Below, in pieces: positions 41,956-53,382 of a stretch of 64,000 nucleotides of DNA (position 1 is the first letter of the stretch; each line of letters opens with the position of its first letter). Under the pieces are notes generated by a model. It was not told where the DNA came from. It did no database searches and saw only the letters and a list, made by a program, of their open reading frames with translations. The DNA is from Ignelater luminosus (taxonomy: Eukaryota > Arthropoda > Insecta > Coleoptera > Elateridae). Made by a program: the position numbers and the translations under genes. The stretch spans positions 1 to 64,000 of the forward strand of contig VTPC01003572.1 in assembly GCA_011009095.1 (NCBI GenBank). Reading direction: 5' to 3'.

Positions 41956-43864
41956 TAGAGGCCTGTCGGGTTTGGATCGAGCCGGGCCTCATTTCTTAAC
42001 AATTCGTCGGGTTTTCTTGGTCTACGTCGAGTCCTGTCGAGCCTATCGGGTCGGTTGGGCTTTTTGGGCCGTCATTTTTGTGCTGATCCGAGGTGCATCG
42101 GACTGAGATCTTTTCCGTGCTAAGCCAGACGGGCTATTTTCGTACTGAAGCACGCAGGAGGATTGTTATACTGAGTGACATGCGTTATTTTCAAACAAAA
42201 TTTCCTCTAAACCGCAGAGGAGTTTCCTACTATACCAGTTTTAGAACTTCTCACTCAGCCAGACGAACGTTATTTAGGTACGGACTGGGGCAGGCATTAT
42301 ATCTATACTGAACCGAAAAGGAAAAGTTTCGTATTGTATCATAGAAGCCTGCACGGGCCGGGTTTGATGATTGGGCCTTGGCGCAGCTTTGCCTTCAGTT
42401 TTTAAAACATACCCCAGACCTATCGGGTTGTTTGGTCTTATGAGGTCTCTAGGGCTTGTCGGATCTCTCGACCTTGTCTAGACTCCTCGGGTCGTTCTGG
42501 CCTGTTGAATAGTTCAGGGATCTCAGACCTGTTACGCTTTCCGATTGTTGGATATCCTGCCCCTGTAGGGTATACCCGTCCTGACGAGTTTCCTGGCCCT
42601 GTTGAGCCTCCCGACCCTGTGGGGTTTCTCGGCCCTGTCGAGTCTTCCTGCCCTCTCAGGGTTCTCTTCCTTGTTGTGTTTCTTGGCCCTGTCGGGTCAT
42701 TGAGCACTGTCAAACCGTTCAGGTGTGTCGCACCGGTCAAGCTTCCCGGCCATGTCGGGTTTCCAGGCCTTGTCGAGTTTCCGTCCCTGTCGAGTCTCTT
42801 GGCCCTGTCAAGTTTCCCCGCCCTGTCGAGTCTCATTGCCTTGTCGGGTTTCTCGGCCCTGTCGTGTTTTCCGATCCTGCGGGCCATTGAGGACTGTCGA
42901 ACCGTTCAGTGGTCTCGGATCTGTCAGGCTTCCCAGCCATGTCGGGTATCCCGGTCTTGCCGGGTTTCTCGGCTCTGTAGAGCTTCCCGGCACTGTCGTG
43001 TAATCCGACCTTGTAGGGTATTCCTGCCTTGTCGAGTCTCTCGACCCTCTCGGGTTTCTCGGCCCTGTTGTGTTTCCCGACCCTGTCGGGTCATTGATGA
43101 CTGACAAACCGTTCAAGGGTCTCGGACCTGTCAGGCTTTCTGGCCATGGCGTGTTTCCAGGCCTTGTCGATTCTCCCAGCCCTGTCGAGTCTCTCCGCCC
43201 TGTCGAGTCTCCCCGCTCTGTCGAGTCCCTCACCCGCCCTGTCAGATTTCGCGGCCCTTTCGTATTTCCCAACCTTGTCGGGTCATTGGAGACTGTCGAA
43301 CCGTTCAGGGGTTTCGTACATCTCAGGCTTCCCAACCATGTCGGGTAACCTGGCGCTCTCTTGTTTCCCGGCTCTATCGGGTATTCCGACCCTGTAGGGT
43401 ATCCCTACCTTGACGAGTATCCCGGCTCTGTCGAGTCTCCCGGCCCTTTTGAGTCTCCCCGCCCTGTCGGATCTCTTGACCCTGTCGTGTTCCCCGGCCC
43501 CGTCGGGTCATTGGAGACTGTCGAACTGTTCAGGCATCTCGGACCTGTCGGGTTTCCCAGCTCTATCGGGTTTCCCGGTAGTGTCGAGTATCCCGGCTCT
43601 ATCGAGTCTCCTGGCCCTGTCGGGTTTCTCGGCCCTGCCAGGTCATTCGAAACTGTCGAATCGTTCAGTGGTCTCGGACTTGTCAGGCTTCCCGGCCCAG
43701 TGGGGTTGTTCGGGCTTCTCGAGTCGTTGAGGAGTCTTGGATCGTTCGAGACTCTCGGGCTTTTCCAACCGATCAAGGAATTATCGATTTTTTTCGGGCC
43801 GCGTCAAGGTTAATCCAAGTCGGGCTGGGATGGAACCTAGAAATTTCTGCCGTGCAGGGCTTTG
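41956..43864 (+). mobile_element. GC-rich minisatellite-cored hAT-like element C, 1909 bp
   Basis: The left end is TAGAGGCCTGTCGGG. The right end read inverted is CAAAGCCCTGCACGGC. The flanks ACTTACGT (41948) and ACTTACAT (43865) match at 7 of 8. The first 400 bp share with element A the phrases gttattttcnnact, ctgaacc and ggcaggcattat, and the internal agaagcctgcacgggccggg. From about 42380 to 43780 runs an 18-bp minisatellite (consensus CCCTGTCGGGTTTCCCGG), overlaid by a longer unit of about 190 bp starting gggtcattg(a/g)...gactgtcgaaccgttca. The boundary motif (ccgatcaaggaattatcg, then gggccgcgtcaaggttaat) precedes the right end. Long frames here are by-products of the 18-bp period. Confidence 0.7.
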
Positions 43865-43872
43865 ACTTACAT

Positions 43873-44519
43873 CGATTATTGTGGTATTTGTTACATCGAA
43901 AATTTAGAAATACTTTTTTCTGATATACACTACAATCAGGCTTCGTTCTCCATCCATCAGACCATCTTTATTAGTTGTCTTGGTGGCCTTCAGGATGCGT
44001 TTTGTCTCCGATATCTCCTCTTGCCCCTTTACGTCTTTTCTTGACATTTTTGAAAGTGATCGAACTACATCTACGGCTAAGCCGACGCTTTGACCATTCG
44101 ATGCTCTCTTTTAGCCTGAGAAAGTTAATCTGTTTTTTTTTGTTACCAAATCTAGCCCCACTTTAATGAAAATGTATTTCAGGGGGGATTCATAGCTGTG
44201 TCGCTGTTTTTCATTTTACATTCTTATTTAGATTAAAATTCGTTCTCTACCTGCAATGAGGCTTTGCTTCGTCCGTTTTAACTTCTCTTTTGCCGCTACG
44301 CAGCTTTATTGGTGCCCTTTGTTTAAATTTCTTAGAGAAAACTAGTCTAGTTAAAGATTAAACTTTGGTTTTTACTAAGTTGCCTGCAATGACTCGCTGG
44401 CCTACCTAAGCAAGTTACCTTGTGGATATACTAGTCCGCTTACTGCTCCTTCAGCGACAGGCAGCTTGGCTAACTTTCTTGTGTAAATTTTTTTGAGACA
44501 GGCCGAAATTACTAGACTC
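43873..44519. other. Unassigned repeat-like sequence
   Basis: The first 50 bp resemble the right flank of element A. The rest has short frames that match nothing I know. Confidence 0.35.
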
Positions 44520-44850
44520 GATCAGACTGGGGAAAAACCCCGGTAATTTCTTGATCAGCGCGAATAACCCAACCCGACAGACCCGTATGGCGAAGCTGCG
44601 AACAAATGAAGTGCAAAGAAGAGCTACCGCAAGGATGTACAGATAAGGCAACTTGCCATAGGTGCTGCGCTTTGGCAAATAAGACAATCGAGACTGACAT
44701 TAAATACAACCCTGATTTCATACGTGAGGTCCAAACGGTTCGACAGACGCGAAAATCCCGAAGGGCCAAGGAGTCTAGAGAGCCGCATAGACCCATATAG
44801 CCTAACAGGTAAAACAGGCTCGATAGATCCGAAGGGCCTAGAAGTTGAAA
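44520..44850 (-). repeat. Minisatellite array D, related to the hAT-like elements, inverted
   Basis: It starts with the boundary motif (cccggtaatttcttgatcag) and continues with loose units such as acccgacagacccg, ggtccaaacggttcgacaga and gatccgaagggccta. About 100 bp of unrelated sequence (aagtgcaaagaagagct and following) lies in the middle. Neither TAGAGG end is recognisable, so it is a truncated relative. Confidence 0.55.
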
Positions 44851-46075
44851 ATTTATTTCTACCAACTTTTAAAAACTTTTATGCCTCAATTGCTCTTCAT
44901 TTTGAGTCTTCCATCCGTTATCATAAACCTACCTCAAATTGATTGCCCAAGAATCTTTGAAGAGTTGTCGTCTTTAGGCACAAAGGCAATGCTGTCTTCT
45001 GGCGTAATGGCATGATGAACCAAAACATTGTATTATGCTGAGGATGACATGTGTTAAGGAAATCAAATGTTTACAAATGTAACCTTTTCTATTTAACGCT
45101 TATTTAATTCCTAACTCGCTTTACATACGGTCAAGAAATCCCAGCTGTTAAAATTGCTTTGTCGAAGAATTTAGCTTCTTCTTTAAATTTCACATTATTT
45201 GGATAAGCATTGATATTGTCAGTGTAGTAGTAACATCAGTAGTAGTTGAAGAGGCTAAAGATCAGCAAATAGGCTCTGTTTTATCAACCCTTCGCGATTC
45301 CTTTAACAATCTCTATGACCATCTACTCTTGTTTCCTCTGTTCTCTGCCCGAACCTACCTGACTTCCGTACGAAAGTGAGGATGTCAGTTCAAGCTAGAG
45401 AACTCAAATCCCCCCTTGTTGGCGTAACGACCTGAAAGGTTTTAGACCTCAGCCTCTCATAACCTTCACATGCTCCCAGAAAAGGGAACGACGTTTCATT
45501 GTCATTTTTACGTTCTTTCTCTACACGTATGGGCGACAGGTGTTTTCTTAAGGTGTAGTGGGAATTCTAATTAAAAGACTTAAGGTTCACCGGCTCTTGC
45601 CTATTTGACAAGTTAAAACCGATTATATTATGATCTTTTTACTGGCGATAGCCACTGCTTCTTTAGCTTTTTAGCCTTTGAGTCTGGTAAGCCCATGCGT
45701 TCAGGACTAACGAGATTGTTGTCTTGATGGTCCTAGAAAGATTATACTCGGATCCGAGTCTGGCAGGTTCAAACGCCTTCTCGTTGCTGTGGATCCAGCC
45801 TAGGTTTTGCTACGATAAGCTTTTCTGGAGCATTTACGCACTCCTGAATAAGAGAATTTCTTGTCCTGGTTGCGCAGGCTGCAACCTTAACCGATCATCC
45901 GCCTATATTACCTTGTAAGTGGACAAAGGCATTTTTTCAGTAATTGGGCCATGATGGCATGGCCGGTGTTAAATTTCTTTCCAAGCTATAACCCTACATT
46001 TCGCATTCTGAAGTGGGCGTCGTGGTTTTCTTCCTTATTTAAGTTAGGAGATCCGGCAGCTTCATTAGAACCTTA
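44851..46075. other. Unassigned sequence
   Basis: No convincing gene. The right part may be the 3' portion of the LINE that follows on the minus strand, but I could not recognise a domain. Confidence 0.3.
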
Positions 46076-46520
46076 AGTGCATCCGTAGGAGTCGTCTTCA
46101 TTACACCTGTTGTACCCAAACAGATCAAGTGTTATAGCTTGGCCAACTTTTGAAAGACTACCAGACCATTGAATCATATAGTATTCCAGGTCTAATAATT
46201 GCCATGTAGATCTTACGAGGACTGATTCCTCAGAGTCTATCTGTACCACCTGGCACAGCTGCCAGAGTATCGCTATCAACTTGGTTACCACCTCGTCGAC
46301 ATGTGACTTCCAGCTTAATCTCCTTTTTAAGGTCATCTCTAAGTAGTTGACCTTCTGCACGAGTGGTAGGAATCTACTGTGCAATATGGGTCTTCTTAAG
46401 CCTTCTGTCTTTTTCTGTTGACGAAGAGAATTACTTTAGTCTTAGATGAATTGACGAAAAGCCCATTGTCATTACACCATGTTTTTATGATCCTGCAGGC
46501 CATTTGCATTGCATTGCAAG
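46076..46520 (-). mobile_element. LINE reverse transcriptase relic (post-YxDD region)
   Basis: Minus strand: ACRIIKTWCNDNGLFVNSSK, then TKVILFVNRKRQK (46.5-46.4 kb), followed after a frameshift by VNYLEMTLKRRLSWKSHVDE and LWQLCQVVQIDSEESVLVRS. The W-C-x(3)-GL-x-(V/L)-N-x-x-KT pattern followed by YL-x(7)-L-xW-x-x-H is diagnostic of R1/I/jockey-type RTs after the catalytic box. Inactive. Confidence 0.65.
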
Positions 46521-48560
46521 CGACCAGTGACACAATCCATCTACTATTATACACCAAAGATGGAATGAAAGCCAGCTGACTTGAGGGCAGCCTTCCTGTA
46601 CCGTGCTTTAATAAAATGGGACGGTGGTCCCTGGTCAGGCTTCACCCTTCATTAACATTCTTAAAAGAACTAAATGTCAATACAGCTTGATTTCCGCCCT
46701 GAAAATAGGGTCGCATAAAAATCAGCTAGAAGATCTTTACTCCCAAAATTTGAACGCAGAAATGAAATATTTTGAAAATCGAGTCTAGTTTGTTTTGCTA
46801 TTTAAAATTTCCAAATTTTGAGACACTCTTCAAACTTAGTTTGTGAACAATAAGATTAATAGAATTGCAGATTAAAAGCATCAGCAGTTTGAAATTTCCA
46901 AATAATCTGCTTAATACTCTACAATAGCGGAAGAGCAATGAATACTTTTCCTCTAATAATACATTAATAAGTTCAATAAACATTTTCTTGAAGATAATGA
47001 AACAAACAAATAAATAAAATCAACGGAACTTGATTTCTATTATTAACCATCTCATCTACTTTTACATAAAAGCAATTAATTGCACAATACCAGAACTATA
47101 AATTAGAAAAAGAAAGATGAAATGTTATATCCGCTGTTTCAACCGAATTTTAAAGATACAGAAAATAAAACATAATGAACCCATTAGAGAGGGTGGGGAT
47201 TTACATATCGAAGCGCATTTAGCAGTGTTCTTTATAATGCGATTCTTTGCCAATTCTTTAACCAGTACCGTTTCATAGCTCACATTTTAAACGTGACAGT
47301 TTCACCTAATAGTGTGGTAGGTAAGTGTTTGAAAAAAATTGGTCACTAGATTAAGGTGCAATGCTACTTTTTAGATGCTTTTAAAATACGTGTTTTGTTT
47401 TTTTTAAACTTAATTTGACATTTCACAATTATAACCTTAATATTTGTTTATTTGGATTTTTAAATTTAATAATTGTGTTATCTAAATTTAGATTTATTTA
47501 TTTAATAATTATGTTAAAGTAGATAGAGTCCTTTTCAGTTTTACTATTACTTGGATAATCGGGATTATAAATCATTTTTTAGTATTTTTAGAATGATCAC
47601 GTTGTCATTACCGTAAAACAATGAAACATCTATCAAAATATTTAGTTGTCAAAAATGTCATAATTTATTTGAATTTTATTTAAGAATTGTGTTGTAAAAC
47701 AGATACAATAAAGATTTTTCAAGAGAAGAAAAATAAAAATCTGAATTTCCCGTTAAGTAATACATAAATAGCATTAAAGAATCACAATGAAAAAAACGAA
47801 TTGAATTTAACAGGCAGGTAAGATCTTTTTGCATTTATAGCATTATTAAAAAAGAATTCTTGATGTTGCAGGTATATTTTGTGAAAAACAGGTTTTGAAT
47901 TACAAATTAAATAAAGAAAAAGGAAGAATTTAATTGGAAATATTGCATTCAAAGCAATTATTACTAAATTTTTATAGTATGTGTACTTAAGCAATAAAAC
48001 ATTACATTTTTAAAAACAATTTTATTATTATAACCTACAAATCTTGATTTGACAAGTAGCTTGTCAACCTAAAAACAATTGAATTTAAAAAGAGGCTCGA
48101 ATAATAGTAAGAAGTGAAAAGCCTTTTTATCATTTATAAATATTCATGATTTTCATTTGCTTGACATACTAAATCAATGCGATTGCCTATTAAACGTAAG
48201 TTATTTCTTAATCAACCAAATAGCTGTGTTAGATTCACATTTATGGCACATAAAAGGAAACCGGAAACGTTTTATTTAACAATTACATGCACGTTATTGG
48301 TATTCGATAGTGAAAGCACAAATTATGCAATATAACGTAACATGTTATATCACATTCATGCAGCTGCTGCCTTACATTTTCTCTTCGGATGTATTGTCAG
48401 TAGGTCACGCGTCCTACATACATAATATTATTATTATTAAACGGAACGTGTTGCAAGTCTACGAATTTTATTTTTTTAAATCTATAATTAATCATTTCCG
48501 TTCGCTTTATATCTAGGTACGCGATTTTTTTAAATTTTCTTCTCTTATTATAGCTTAAAA
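46521..48560. other. AT-rich spacer upstream of the CRAL-TRIO gene
   Basis: The left edge may still belong to the LINE. From about 46.7 kb to 48.5 kb the DNA is very AT-rich with no gene or named repeat. It should contain the promoter of the next gene. Confidence 0.4.
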
Positions 48561-49795
48561 ATGTCTACACGTAAATGGTTAACTGAACCCGATGAATATG
48601 TGTGTACTCTACCTGAAGAAACTCAAAGAATAGCCCGCGAAGAGCTTCGTGAAGATGATAATATTAGATCGCAGGCTTTAGCTTCTATGCGTCACTGGAT
48701 TATGAATAATCCCCGTATTGTTAATTGCCGTTTAGGTGAGCACCACATATTTATAACCAATAAAACAATACACGCACAATTTTTTTTGTGTTTCAGACGC
48801 TAAATTCTTGCTTCGGTTCTTGCGGAGCAAGAAGTTCTGCGTGCCTCAAGCTCAAGTCGCTTTAGAACAATATCTTCTATTGAGGCAAACATTCGGGGTT
48901 GCCTTCAGTAACTTAGATATAAGGATTCCCATGATGGAAGAGCTAACTGACCAAGGATTCATTCTTGGTTGTCCAAACCGAGATAGCCAAGGAAGAAGGA
49001 TAATGATTGCGCGACCAGGTTAAAGATAAATAGTGGTGTGTTACCTAGCATAATTTTTTTCTTTTAAGGTGTTTTCGATTTGTATCAATACACAAACGCC
49101 GATATGCTACGCTTGACGGGCATCGCCTGCGAGACATTATTGGAAGACGAAGAAAATCAAATTCGTGGTTTAGTCTATTTCGCTGATGGTCAAGGAGTGG
49201 GATTATCTTATCTGTCTTTGTTTACTTTGAAAGAAGCTGTTCGTCTTGTCAAAAATGGGGAGGTAATGATGATCTTTATTGTTTCCAAGTAAGTAATGTG
49301 TCACTGTTTGTTGTAATAGCGGATCCTTCCTGTAAGACACAAAGAAGTGCACGGAATCAACGTGCACCCATCGATGAAATTTCTTTGCGATTTTGGAACG
49401 TCTCTTGTGTCCGATAAAATAAAGAAGAGGATTAAGATATATTCAGATTTAAATGATTTCATAAATAATGGAAATATGGATCTTGAGCTTCTTCCTAAAG
49501 AGTATGGTGGTAGTATACCTATGTCGGAAATGATTGGTATGTTGTTAATTTATTAGAGTAACTTGTTTCAAATACGTGTCATGTTTTAGCTTCATGGAAG
49601 GAAGAGTTGAGGAAATCACATGGACTATTGCTGTTACACGATCAAATGTGTATAAATGAAAATCTCTTTAGTGCTAAAGAAAAAGAAGGGGCTGTATCGG
49701 CTCTTAAAAGGGGCATAAGTGGTGTCCATTGCGGCGGTGAAGAAGATCCATTGTATGGAGTGACCGGAAATTTTAGAAAACTTGAAGTAGATTAG
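48561..49795 (+). CDS. CRAL-TRIO domain lipid-transfer protein (clavesin/alpha-TTP-like), 337 aa
   Basis: Exons: 48561-48735, 48797-49018, 49069-49262, 49320-49536, 49590-49795 (1014 nt), all GT-AG and in phase. The N-terminal CRAL-TRIO-N helices include [20 protein letters not shown]. The lipid-binding domain includes [39 protein letters not shown] and the signature [20 protein letters not shown] followed by [15 protein letters not shown]. It ends [15 protein letters not shown] plus a short tail. These cytosolic proteins bind and shuttle hydrophobic ligands (retinoids, tocopherol, phosphoinositides). Insects carry dozens, and the ligand cannot be predicted. Poly(A) signal at 49923. Confidence 0.92.
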
Positions 49796-49922
49796 AATTA
49801 ATTAATACTTGTATTGTAGAAGTAGTATGGAAAGTATACCATGTAGGTAATTTACTAGATCTCTCTGTAATGTATACTGTGTATATTGGTAATGGGATGT
49901 AGTTGTATATTTTTTTTATTAA

Positions 49923-49928
49923 AATAAA
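49923..49928 (+). terminator. Poly(A) signal of the CRAL-TRIO gene
   Basis: AATAAA lies 128 nt past the stop codon. Confidence 0.6.
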
Positions 49929-50339
49929 ATTCTGTAACAACCAACATATAAATTGTTATATTAAACTACCTTTTTCACACTATCTTTCTTCTTTTATCTA
50001 TTGCGCAACACTTTCGATATTGATTGAGGAGATCCCCTTTAAACTGGCGATTTCCATTTTTCCCTCACAGCCAACTGTACCCAGGAACCACCTTTTTCAA
50101 GGCTCCATTTTGCCATCATCAACTTACAGCAACAAAGCTTGATATGCAAAAGCATTCGGAATATCAATCCCTGCACGGCTGCTTTCACTTTTAAAACCTT
50201 CACTCTTGCGCTTAGAGCTCTCAGATTTAAGCTTCAATTGAAACATTTGCCTGTGTGAAGGTAGCCGGGCAATTTCCCAGAGTCAAACGGCTCGCTTTGC
50301 CTGAAACTTCGGAGTTTTCGTCTCACATTTTCTCCAGTG
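49929..50339. other. Spacer, nothing recognised
   Basis: The right half is more GC-rich and may already be decayed LINE sequence. Confidence 0.3.
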
Positions 50340-51912
50340 GTTTCTTATTGCTGCGAATTATCTTGGAGAGGGGAACCTAGTCGACCCTTTTCCAAAGACG
50401 TCAAGAGGCGGAAACTGGATATTCATGCCCGATGGATAGGGCTGTGCTAAGTGCCTGGAGATTCTCCAGCCTCCGGACGACGCGATTCAGGACAACCCCT
50501 GAATAAACATTCTAGTCAGAGCCCCTCCGAAACCGCCTCCGGATTTTCTTAGTCCCATCCGGCAAGAACTCCATTCCTGGCGAGGACCCTCTAATCCGGA
50601 GAGCTCTCCGACAGTTACCATCCGAAACCCTAGAGCTCCTCGCGACCATCTTCGATAGCTGTCTTCGCTGCGGCCACTTCCCAGCCTGCTGGAAAACCGC
50701 CCGCGTGGTCATGTTTCCCAAGTCCAACAATAACCAAGACGATCCCTTTTTTATCTCCCCATTGTACTGTTTAACGTCTTAGGCAAGGCGTTCGAGAGAA
50801 TCCTTGCCGACAGGCTGCGTGATCTCACGACCACGTACGACATCCTTTTTCCGACCCAGTACGGCTTCCGCCCCACCATGTCTACTTTTAAAGCTCCAAA
50901 CGAACGCCAGCACGGCTCCAAACACCAGAAGGTACATACTCGCAACCTTCCTGGACATAAAGTTAGCATTCGACAAGGTTTGGCACGAGGGACTTCTTCA
51001 AAAGCTCCTCGCAGCCGGAATCCCTTTTCAGTTTGTTTGCATCATCCGGAGTTTCCTGATCCGCCGCGCCGCCGCCACCGGATACAAATTGGTCAACAAC
51101 TTTTCAGCGTCTACATTCCGAGGGTTGGAGTTTCACATCCATCATATCCCTGCTTTTCTTTATCACGACCTCATAAAAGATTCTACCGCCGCCGCACCGT
51201 TTCTATGAATCTGTTGCGCGACCTCGCACGTCTAGAGTCCTGGTTCTAGCGGTGGAGAATCAGACCGAACCCCAAAAAGACCTTGGCGATCCTTTTCAAA
51301 TACCCAAACCTGTTCACGAAAACGAGCCTCTCAGACAACAACGTCCACCTCGAACTGTGCAGCAGCCGTCTCCGGTTGTTTTTCACCGCCGTGTACTTGG
51401 GCATAACGTTTCCAAAAACTCTTTCTTGGATGAAATAATGCAGGCGATGCTGCGATATAGCCCCTCCGCATCCTCATTCATACCTACAAAACATTCGTCC
51501 GTTACGTCTTGGATTATTGCTTTATCTGCTTCGGGGCTGCTGTGCCCAAACTCGCGGAATCGCTTCGCAGGAAAGACAGGGCTTTGTGGCGGAAGTTGCT
51601 TCGACTGGATCGCTTCCACCCCTCTGATGAAGTTTACGAGCTAACCGAAATACCTGCGATAAATGCCAGACTCAATCTCCTGCGGGGCGGTTTTGTAAAG
51701 AGAGCTATGGATACTTCGAGAACTGCCCCCGGTTCCATTCCCAGGAAACCCAAGAGGAAGCTCAAGTACCTTCTAGCCATTCTCTTCGTCCAAGCCCTGG
51801 AGCTTCCCGGCGACCTCCGAGACATCCTTGACTACCAGATAACCCAATCCCACACCCATTCACAAAACCTCCGCACATCTGTAACCTTCCACACCTCACC
51901 CTCCCTGTCATA
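50340..51912 (+). mobile_element. Jockey-clade LINE ORF2 relic
   Basis: Many-frameshift plus-strand ORF2: LELLATIFDSCLRCGHFPAC, then WKTARVVMFPKSNNNQ (about 50.65 kb); FLDIKLAFDKVWHEGLLQKL followed by LAAGIPFQFVCIIRSFL (about 50.96-51.06 kb), the RT block with the first catalytic Asp; ARLESWF (about 51.24 kb); TYKTFVRYVLDYCFICFGAA, then LLRLDRFHPSDEVYELTEIP (about 51.5-51.65 kb), the post-RT region; and a tail rich in Arg/Pro with a stop at 51912. The YxDD box cannot be found. The FHPSDEV block recurs at 58.9-59 kb in a minus-strand copy, so both belong to the same family. Confidence 0.82.
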
Positions 51913-52189
51913 ACTCTGTTTTCTGTTTCAGGTACCAATAAGACTCCGGAAGCTGAGTGGACCGCGGCGCCAGCGATGGTGAGTTGCGGTGTACTTTAGT
52001 ATGAGTGGGTGCGCTTGGCGTGGTTGACTTTGCATTAGCGGCGACGGTGAAGATGATAGAGAACTGGAGATAGGACCGACCCATCTCATCCTATCCTTGA
52101 CCGCGTACAGTCTTCCAAATTACCAAATTCCATCTTGGCCGAAAAGGCTCATGCCTACCAGTCGTCTCTGCTGCTTTGCAGCAGCAGGA

Positions 52190-52700
52190 ACATATGATTT
52201 CCTTCCTTCCTATGAATATGCATATATCTCCGTAAACTACTGCTTTGTTTACATTTATATCCACATATTCTGCGCGCACAAAGTTTCTCACCACTATGAA
52301 CGCATACATGTTTCGTAAATTGTTCTTATCACTGCACTTAAAACCACATATTTTGCATTCGTGACGTTCTTGATGAGTATTATTATTATAAATGAGCATG
52401 TGTCTGTTTAAATTGTCTATAGACTGATAGGTAACCACACATATTGTACATTTAAAAGACTTCGCAACTATGAATACACTTTTTTGGACATGTGAAATTA
52501 CATTACTTTGCACCTATAAGGTTTCTCACTGGCGTGAACGCGCATATGTTTTTTAAACAAGGTTTTCATGGAGTTTATAATATTTCACATATCACATTTA
52601 AAAGGTTTCCCGTCACAGTGAGTTCTTTCGTGTACTAGCAAATTGCTTTTGAAAGCTGCAAATTTCACACTTGAAAGGTTTCTCTTCAGTATAAACTGTT
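52190..52700 (-). pseudogene. C2H2 zinc-finger pseudogene
   Basis: Minus-strand remnants of about five fingers in several frames: FKCEICSF with KSNLLVHERTH (about 52.65 kb), PFKCDM followed by a stop, KKHMRVHASEKPYRCKV (about 52.53 kb), FKCTICVVTYQSIDNLNRHM and HECKICGFKCSDKNNLRN (52.46-52.32 kb), then after a frameshift KHVCVHSGEKLCARRICGYK and SSSLRRYMHIH. Frameshifts and stops preclude function. It is related in finger subtype to the intact genes at 8.0 and 38.5 kb. Confidence 0.8.
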
Positions 52701-52751
52701 TTTCTGCCTGTATTTATTGATAACGAACAATAATTTAAATTTGAAATTACG

Positions 52752-52873
52752 GTAGGCCGTGGCTATACATACAACACGTTAGGGCGGTACTTTAGACACA
52801 GCCAAACAGGGACAGATTGCAAATAAAAAATTCAGATTTGATTACTGACAGAGTTTCATAATAATTAGATTGG
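52752..52873 (+). repeat. Dispersed repeat, copy 2 (pair with 34720-34865)
   Basis: It contains ccgtggctatacat, ggtactttagacacagccaa, gacagattgcaaataaaaaa and agtttcataataattaga. Relative to copy 1 it lacks about 25 bp in the middle. Confidence 0.75.
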
Positions 52874-53382
52874 AGAACTGTGGAAATGTAGAAAAGAAAT
52901 CGAAAAGAAAACCCAAGCGCAGATTCACAAGGTTATTTTCTTAGAATCAAACTTGTAGGTTAAGCATCTGTCATCTAAAAGAGGTTATGTTCAATCTGCT
53001 TGAGTTGACATTGACTGTGGTTTCTCAAGACACTTTTTTTGAATTTTTATAAGGTTAATGATTTCAGAAGAGCTACCAACATTGTAAAAATACTTGATCA
53101 AAAGATTAAAGCTATGAAATTTTCATGAGAATTACCAGATTTTATTTTTTATTCTTGTCCAGTTTAACATGCAGGACTATTTGAATTCAATAATTTATTT
53201 CTCACATAATAAAAAGAGTAAATTTGTTTTAATAACTCCATATGATACATTTTGATTTTAAAAATAAATAAAACTTGCAAAGTACCATCAAGATGTCACA
53301 TTTCAGTAATTCATAATACAAATAAAAACAAATCTTAATACTTAAATACACTTATAATATCTTCATTGACACTTAAAAATAA
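52874..53382. other. MED27 3' flank
   Basis: AT-rich. TTTATT at 53194-53199 is a candidate minus-strand poly(A) signal, 184 nt past the MED27 stop. A taggttaagcatctgtcat phrase near 52960 matches one at 33757. Confidence 0.4.

Noticed and set aside
42505..43813. Long frames with GPV/PG-rich, collagen-like peptides on both strands
   Set aside because: They occur in many frames and on both strands at once and follow the 18-bp DNA period; no start, splice or collagen Gly-X-Y register is maintained.
45724..45918. 64-codon plus-strand ORF
   Set aside because: No domain or signal that I recognise; it sits in unassigned sequence that may be LINE-derived.
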